In this document: positions 6,697 to 10,509 of the stretch, piece by piece | Numbering within the stretch: the first letter of the stretch is position 1 | Layout of the letters: every line of letters starts with the position of its first letter | Assembly: GCA_018241985.1 (NCBI GenBank) | Contig: JAFECV010000037.1 | Coordinates: 1-10,509 of the forward strand | Origin: Pseudomonadota bacterium | GTDB taxonomy: Bacteria; Pseudomonadota; Gammaproteobacteria; Burkholderiales; Burkholderiaceae_C | Length of the DNA stretch: 10,509 nucleotides | Direction of reading: 5' to 3' | The notes under the pieces: generated by a model | What the model was told of the DNA's origin: nothing | Databases searched by the model: none | What the model saw: the letters and a program-made list of their open reading frames with translations, nothing else | Position numbers and translations under genes: made by a program

Positions 6697-8067
6697 ATGA
6701 ATCTCAATTCAAAGGCCCCGGGGTGGAAGGCCCTTCCGGGACGGATCAGGGGAATGTTCAACCTGAACGACCCGCGCTGGGGACGTGGCGAGGACAAGCC
6801 GTCCGGCGACGCCCCGCGGCCGGAGGGCGAGCAGCCCCAGGGCGGCCGCGGGCCGAACCAGGGCCCGCCCGACCTGGACGAGCTGTGGCGTGACTTCAAC
6901 CGCCGCTTGAGCGGCCTGTTCGGCGGCCGCCGCGGCGGCGAATCCGGCGGCGACCCAGGCCGCGGCGGCCCGGGCGGTCCCGGCGGCGGCTTCAGTCCGG
7001 ACGGCAAGAGCGCCCGCGCCGGCATCGGGCTGATCGCGGCGGTGGTGGTGCTGATCTGGCTCGGTTCGGGCTTCTTCATCGTGCAGGAAGGCCAGCAGGC
7101 GGTCATCACCCAGTTCGGCAAGTACTACGAGACGCTGGGCGCGGGCTTTCACTGGCGGCTGCCGTACCCGATCCAGCGCGACGAGAAGGTGTTCGTGACC
7201 CAGATCCGCTCGGTCGACATTGGTCGCGACAACATCATCAAGGCCACCGGCCTGCGCGACTCGGGCATGCTGACCGCCGACGAGAACATCGTCGAGATCA
7301 AGTTCGCGGTGCAGTTCCGGCTGAACGACGCGCGCGAGTTCCTGTTCGACACCAAGGACCCGACCGGCGCGGTGGTGCAGGCGGCCGAGTCGGCGGTGCG
7401 CGAGGTGGTCGGCAAGATGACGATGGACGCCGCGCTCGGCGACGAGCGCGACAAGATCGCGCCGCAGGTGCGCGAGCTGATGCAGCAGATCCTCGACCGC
7501 TACCAGGTCGGCGTGCAGGTGGTCAACGTCAACCTGCAGCAAAGCGGCGTGCGCCCGCCCGAGCAGGTGCAGGCGGCGTTCGACGACGTGCTGAAGGCCG
7601 GCCAGGAGGCGGAGCGCACCAAAAACGAAGCCCAGGCCTACGCCAACGACGTGATTCCGCGCGCCGTCGGCACCGCGTCGCGCGTGCAGCAGGAAGCCGA
7701 GGGCTACAAGGCGCGGGTGGTCGCGCAGGCGCAGGGCGATGCGCAGCGCTTCGATTCGGTGCAGGCCGAATACCAGAAGGCGCCGCAGGTCACGCGCGAG
7801 CGCATGTACATCGATGCGATGCAGCAGATCTACACGAACGTTTCCAAGCTGATCGTCGACACGCGCCAGAGTTCGAATCTGCTGTACCTGCCGCTGGACA
7901 AGCTGATGCAGGCGGCGGGCCAAGCCGCGCCGGCGGCCCAACCCCCGGCAAATCCGGCCTCCGCGGCCGGCGGCAGCACGCCCGCCAGCAGCGGGTCGAC
8001 CAACCCGTCCGACGAATCCGACCGCTTCCGGGACACTTCCCGCATGCGGGACCGCGACTCGCGCTAG
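6697..8067 (+). CDS. hflK: FtsH protease activity modulator HflK
   Basis: HflK is an SPFH/prohibitin-family membrane protein that, with HflC, forms the complex surrounding the FtsH protease and restricts its access to membrane substrates. From ATG 6697 the product has 456 residues. The cytoplasmic N-terminus includes FNLNDPRWGRG (21-31) and PPDLDELWRDFNRRLSGLF (57-75), both typical of HflK, then a Gly-rich stretch (76-98). A single membrane helix lies at about 108-128, followed by the SPFH domain (about 125-310, beginning VQEGQQAVITQFGKY), a helical EAxxY-rich section (about 300-360), a conserved end SNLLYLPLDKLM (393-404) and a disordered Ala/Pro/Ser then Arg/Asp-rich tail. GTG 6658 (469 residues) and ATG 6754 (437) are alternatives; ATG 6754 has a ribosome-like AGGGG too close, so I prefer 6697 although its own site is weak. 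It leads directly into hflC. Confidence 0.95.
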   Translation: MNLNSKAPGWKALPGRIRGMFNLNDPRWGRGEDKPSGDAPRPEGEQPQGGRGPNQGPPDLDELWRDFNRRLSGLFGGRRGGESGGDPGRGGPGGPGGGFSPDGKSARAGIGLIAAVVVLIWLGSGFFIVQEGQQAVITQFGKYYETLGAGFHWRLPYPIQRDEKVFVTQIRSVDIGRDNIIKATGLRDSGMLTADENIVEIKFAVQFRLNDAREFLFDTKDPTGAVVQAAESAVREVVGKMTMDAALGDERDKIAPQVRELMQQILDRYQVGVQVVNVNLQQSGVRPPEQVQAAFDDVLKAGQEAERTKNEAQAYANDVIPRAVGTASRVQQEAEGYKARVVAQAQGDAQRFDSVQAEYQKAPQVTRERMYIDAMQQIYTNVSKLIVDTRQSSNLLYLPLDKLMQAAGQAAPAAQPPANPASAAGGSTPASSGSTNPSDESDRFRDTSRMRDRDSR

Positions 8068-8071
8068 GAGG
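8066..8071 (+). promoter_or_regulatory. Consensus ribosome binding site of hflC
   Basis: AGGAGG overlaps the hflK stop codon TAG (8065-8067) and lies seven bases before GTG 8079. It is the only full-consensus Shine-Dalgarno I found in the window. It fixes the hflC start and suggests strong, hflK-coupled translation, which fits a partner needed in equal amounts. Confidence 0.85.
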
Positions 8072-8078
8072 AGCTTTT

Positions 8079-8984
8079 GTGAACCGCGTCGGATTCATCG
8101 CTGCCGCCATCGTGATCGTGCTGGCCGTGCTCAGCTCGATGGTGTTCATCGTCGATCAGCGCCAGTTCGGTATCGTCTACGAACTGGGGCAGATCAAGCG
8201 CGTGCTCAAGCAGCCGGGGCTGGACTTCAAGCTGCCGCCCCCGTTCGAGAACGTGCTGTACCTGGACAAGCGCCTGCTCAACCTCGAGAGCACCGATGCC
8301 GAGCCGATCTACACCGCGGAGAAGCAGCGCGTCGTGATCGACTGGTACGTGCGCTGGCGCATCAGCGATCCCGCCGAGTACATCCGCAACGTCGGCCTCG
8401 ACGAGAGCGCCGGCGCGAACCAGCTCGGCCGCGTGGTGCGCAACGCGTTCCAGGCGGAAATCAACAAGTACACGGTCAAGCAAGTGGTGGGCAACAAGCG
8501 CGAGTCGCTGATGGGGGACGTGAAGAACGAGGTCATCGGAAAGGTGCAGGGCGCCAAGCCCTGGGGCATCGAAGTGGCCGACGTGCGCATCACCCGGGTC
8601 GACTATGTCGCCGACATCACCGATTCGGTGTACCGGCGCATGGAGGCCGAGCGCAAGCGGGTTGCCAACGGACTGCGCGCGACCGGCGTGGCCGAGGGCG
8701 AGAAGATCCGCGCCGACGCCGACCGCCAGCGCGAAGTGACCGTGGCCAACGCCTACCGCGACGCGCAGAAGATCAAGGGCGAGGGCGACGGCGCGGCGAA
8801 CCGGATCTATGCCGATGCGTTCGGCCGCGACCCGCAGTTCGCGCAGTTCTACCGCAGCCTGGACGCGTACAAGTCCAGCTTCAACAAGAAGAGCGACGTG
8901 ATGGTGCTGGACGAGTCGAGCGACTTCTTCAAGGCGATGCGCGGCCCGAGCCTTGCCGCGCCGGCCGCACCGGGCCGGAAATAA
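8079..8984 (+). CDS. hflC: FtsH protease activity modulator HflC
   Basis: HflC is the SPFH-family partner of HflK; the two are inner-membrane proteins with most of the chain on the periplasmic side, forming a cage around FtsH. The product has 301 residues (E. coli 334). A single N-terminal membrane helix (about 5-25) is followed by VDQRQFGIVYELGQIKRV (25-42), the SPFH domain with EKQRVVIDWYVRWRISDPAEYIRNVG (81-106), and the family block GIEVADVRITRVDYV (163-177). A charged helical part (185-245) contains the typical RMEAERKRVANGLRATGVAEGEKIRADADR pattern, and the C-terminal end FYRSLDAYKSSF is conserved. The start is GTG 8079 with AGGAGG seven bases upstream, 11 bases after hflK. The end is shorter than in enterobacteria, with an Ala/Pro tail. 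The gene is intact and followed after 17 bases by a DUF2065 gene. Confidence 0.97.
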   Translation: MNRVGFIAAAIVIVLAVLSSMVFIVDQRQFGIVYELGQIKRVLKQPGLDFKLPPPFENVLYLDKRLLNLESTDAEPIYTAEKQRVVIDWYVRWRISDPAEYIRNVGLDESAGANQLGRVVRNAFQAEINKYTVKQVVGNKRESLMGDVKNEVIGKVQGAKPWGIEVADVRITRVDYVADITDSVYRRMEAERKRVANGLRATGVAEGEKIRADADRQREVTVANAYRDAQKIKGEGDGAANRIYADAFGRDPQFAQFYRSLDAYKSSFNKKSDVMVLDESSDFFKAMRGPSLAAPAAPGRK

Positions 8985-9001
8985 GCCGGCGCAGGGCGGC
9001 C

Positions 9002-9190
9002 TTGGACAGCAGTACGTTCTGGATCGCGCTGGCGCTGGTGCTGGTGATCGAAGGCTCGCTGCCGCTGCTGTCGCCGGCCGCGTGGCGGCGCATGTTCATG
9101 CAGATCCTGCGCTGGCGCGACGGCCAGTTGCGCTTCTTCGGCCTGTGCAGCATCGCCGCGGGGCTGCTGCTGCTCTGGCTCGCGTCCTGA
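9002..9190 (+). CDS. DUF2065 (YjeT-like) small inner-membrane protein
   Basis: This 62-residue protein has two predicted membrane helices, at about 5-24 (FWIALALVLVIEGSLPLLSP) and 44-61 (RFFGLCSIAAGLLLLWLA), joined by a basic loop (AAWRRMFMQILRWRDGQLR). This matches E. coli YjeT (MNSTIWLALALVLVLEG...), a DUF2065 protein encoded between hflC and purA; here it lies between hflC and hisZ. Its molecular function is unknown; the position suggests a link with the HflKC-FtsH membrane complex, but that is inference. The start TTG 9002 has AGGGCGG (8993-8999) just upstream, and the N-terminus then aligns with YjeT. No ATG lies further upstream in the frame that would fit. Family is confident, function unassigned. 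Confidence 0.9.
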   Translation: MDSSTFWIALALVLVIEGSLPLLSPAAWRRMFMQILRWRDGQLRFFGLCSIAAGLLLLWLAS

Positions 9191-9193
9191 ATA

Positions 9194-9226
9194 GCCGGCC
9201 GGCGCGCCACGGGCGCCCGCTAAAAT
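9194..9226 (+). promoter_or_regulatory. GC palindromes and possible -10 element (TAAAAT) ahead of hisZ
   Basis: The 71-base gap before hisZ begins with three consecutive perfect GC-rich palindromes: GCCGGCCGGC (9194-9203), GGCGCGCC (9201-9208) and CGGGCGCCCG (9210-9219). TAAAAT (9221-9226) follows at once, one base from the -10 consensus, then a pyrimidine-rich leader. No -35 is recognisable, since the palindromes occupy its place. This could be a weak terminator after the DUF2065 gene followed by a hisZ promoter. hisZ has no clear Shine-Dalgarno in the leader TCTAGACTGCTTTTCGTTCC. Confidence 0.35.
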
Positions 9227-9261
9227 CGCCCTTCCTCTAGACTGCTTTTCGTTCCTCGTTC

Positions 9262-10416
9262 ATGTCCGCCTGGGTCCTGCCGGATTACATCGCCGATGTG
9301 CTGCCCTCCGAGGCCCGGCATATCGAGGAGCTGCGCCGCCTGCTGCTCGATGCCGCGCGCGGCTACGGCTACGAGCTGGTGATGCCGCCGCTGTTCGAGC
9401 ACCTCGAGTCGCTGCTCACCGGCACTGGCGAGGCGCTCGGCCTGCAGACCTTCAAGCTGGTCGATCAACTGTCCGGACGCACGCTGGGCCTGCGCGCCGA
9501 CACGACGCCGCAGGTGGCGCGCATCGACGCGCACCTGCTCAACCGCAGCGGCATCGCGCGCCTGTGCTACTGCGGCCCGGTGCTGCACACCCGGCCCGAT
9601 CGGCCGCACGCGAGCCGCGAGCCGCTGCAGTTCGGCGCCGAAATCTACGGCCACGCCGGCCGTGAGGCGGATCTGGAGGCGGTGCTGTTGTCGCTCGACT
9701 GCCTGCGCGCGGCGCAGGTGCAAGAGCCCGACGTCGACATGGCCCATGTCGGCATCGTCGATTCGCTGCTCGCCGGGGTCGCGCTCGACGGCGCCGCCGC
9801 CGCGCGGGTGCACGCGGCGCTCGCCGCCAAGGATGCGAGCGAACTGGCCGTGCTGGCGCGCGATTTTCCGCGCGGGTCGCGCGAGGGGCTGCTGGCGCTC
9901 ACGAGGCTGTACGGCGATGCGCAGGTGCTGGCCGAAGCACGCAAAGCACTTCCGGCGTCGCCGGCGCTGCACGCTGCGCTGGCGGACCTGGAATGGCTGG
10001 CCGGGCAGCTTGCCGGCACTGCGATCAGTTTCGACCTGGCGGATCTGCGCGGCTACGCGTACTACAGCGGCATGCGCTTTGCGATCTACGCACAGGGTGC
10101 GAACGACGCGCTGGTGCGCGGCGGGCGCTATGACGAGGTCGGCGCGGTGTTCGGCCGCAAGCGACCGGCGGTCGGCTTCAGCCTCGACCTGAAGCAGCTC
10201 GCGGCCAGCGTCGTGCCGTTGCCGCTGCGCGCGGCGATCCGCGCGCCATGGGGCGTGGAGCCACCGCTGCGCGCCGCGATCGCGGCGCTGCGCGGCGGCG
10301 GCGAAACCGTGGTCTGCGTGCTGCCGGGCCACGAGAGCGAGATCGATGAATTCCGTTGCGACCGCGAGCTGGTGCAAGCCAAAGGCCGGTGGGTCGTGCA
10401 AGCCATTCGAGAGTGA
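9262..10416 (+). CDS. hisZ: ATP phosphoribosyltransferase regulatory subunit HisZ
   Basis: HisZ is a catalytically inactive paralogue of histidyl-tRNA synthetase that binds the short form of HisG and makes the first step of histidine synthesis (ATP plus PRPP) active and histidine-sensitive. The 384 residues cover the class II catalytic fold. Motif-2 region is [28 protein letters not shown] (103-130), without the [13 protein letters not shown] signature seen in hisS. The HisA-like regions are [18 protein letters not shown] (261-278) and [11 protein letters not shown] (284-294), and the motif-3 region is [13 protein letters not shown] (301-313). The roughly 100-residue anticodon-binding domain is missing; a short alpha/beta end (335-384) replaces it. 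Length is normal for HisZ. Start ATG 9262 matches the family N-terminus although no clear ribosome site precedes it. hisZ next to purA is a betaproteobacterial order. Its presence implies a short-form hisG elsewhere in the genome. Confidence 0.96.
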   Translation: MSAWVLPDYIADVLPSEARHIEELRRLLLDAARGYGYELVMPPLFEHLESLLTGTGEALGLQTFKLVDQLSGRTLGLRADTTPQVARIDAHLLNRSGIARLCYCGPVLHTRPDRPHASREPLQFGAEIYGHAGREADLEAVLLSLDCLRAAQVQEPDVDMAHVGIVDSLLAGVALDGAAAARVHAALAAKDASELAVLARDFPRGSREGLLALTRLYGDAQVLAEARKALPASPALHAALADLEWLAGQLAGTAISFDLADLRGYAYYSGMRFAIYAQGANDALVRGGRYDEVGAVFGRKRPAVGFSLDLKQLAASVVPLPLRAAIRAPWGVEPPLRAAIAALRGGGETVVCVLPGHESEIDEFRCDRELVQAKGRWVVQAIRE

Positions 10417-10423
10417 TTTTTTG

Positions 10424-10509
10424 ATGAACACAAGCAGCGCGCAATCCTCGCAGAGCATGCCGGGACGCAACGTGGTCGTGGTCGGCACCCAGTGGGGCGA
10501 CGAGGGCAA
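10424..10509 (+). CDS. purA: Adenylosuccinate synthetase, N-terminal part (3' truncated by window)
   Basis: PurA joins IMP and aspartate using GTP to form adenylosuccinate, the first committed step to AMP. Only 28 codons are present, ending at the window edge. The fragment reads MNTSSAQSSQSMPGRNVVVV then GTQWGDEG, and the last block is the start of the family's GTP-binding loop (QWGDEGKGK). The start ATG 10424 is seven bases after the hisZ stop, with GAGTG (10411-10415) as a likely ribosome site. ATG 10457 is a possible later start, but the longer N-terminal extension is normal for betaproteobacterial PurA. Close spacing implies co-transcription with hisZ. Confidence 0.93.
   Translation, partial: MNTSSAQSSQSMPGRNVVVVGTQWGDEG

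Noticed and set aside
9220..10509. 429-residue minus-strand open frame opposite hisZ and purA
   Set aside because: No recognisable domains, runs off the window edge, lies opposite two identified genes.
1..10509. A novel multigene system, mobile element, CRISPR array, toxin-antitoxin pair or tRNA/rRNA gene
   Set aside because: Every frame of good coding character belongs to a known conserved family in a typical betaproteobacterial order; I saw no direct-repeat arrays, transposase motifs, integrase or structured RNA gene.

Overview
The window is a compact, GC-rich (roughly two thirds G+C by eye), entirely plus-strand block of conserved housekeeping genes from a betaproteobacterium, most likely of the order Burkholderiales. 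Three things point there: the gene order ispG-hisS-yfgM-bamB-der-hfq-hflX-hflK-hflC-DUF2065-hisZ-purA; an Hfq beginning [14 protein letters not shown] with the RREHVPV rim; and protein variants such as NKAEGM in Der and GARGGPGEAQIELDRR in HflX. The HflX form resembles Comamonadaceae/Sphaerotilaceae-type sequences from memory; the family-level placement is an inference.

Layout. Positions 1-409 hold the 3' end of ispG (isoprenoid synthesis). A 95-base gap leads to hisS (histidyl-tRNA synthetase). Next comes an envelope pair, a YfgM-like membrane-anchored TPR protein and the lipoprotein bamB (outer-membrane beta-barrel assembly), followed by the ribosome-assembly GTPase der. The longest gap (113 bases, 5052-5164) carries a nested inverted repeat and a possible promoter for hfq (RNA chaperone). 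After hfq come hflX (ribosome-rescue GTPase), the hflK-hflC pair (membrane regulators of the FtsH protease), a 62-residue DUF2065/YjeT-like membrane protein, hisZ (a HisRS paralogue that activates HisG) and the first 28 codons of purA (adenylosuccinate synthetase), cut by the window edge.

How it fits together. Spacing is tight (0-100 bases, usually under 40), so most of the block could be co-transcribed, with possible internal promoters before yfgM, hfq, hflK and hisZ. The themes are translation and ribosome quality control (hisS, der, hfq, hflX), envelope biogenesis and proteolysis (yfgM, bamB, hflK, hflC) and biosynthesis (ispG, hisZ, purA). Non-ATG starts are common: GTG for der, hfq and hflC, and TTG for hflX and the DUF2065 gene.

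I see no mobile element, CRISPR array, tRNA, rRNA, toxin-antitoxin or defence genes, and no evidence of a new multigene system. The parts worth a second look are small: an AATCGGG-type motif repeated at gene junctions, a perfect 14-bp palindrome between hflX and hflK, a hairpin directly in front of the likely bamB start, a nested inverted repeat before hfq, and the fact that hfq and hflX share one frame with only the hfq stop between them.
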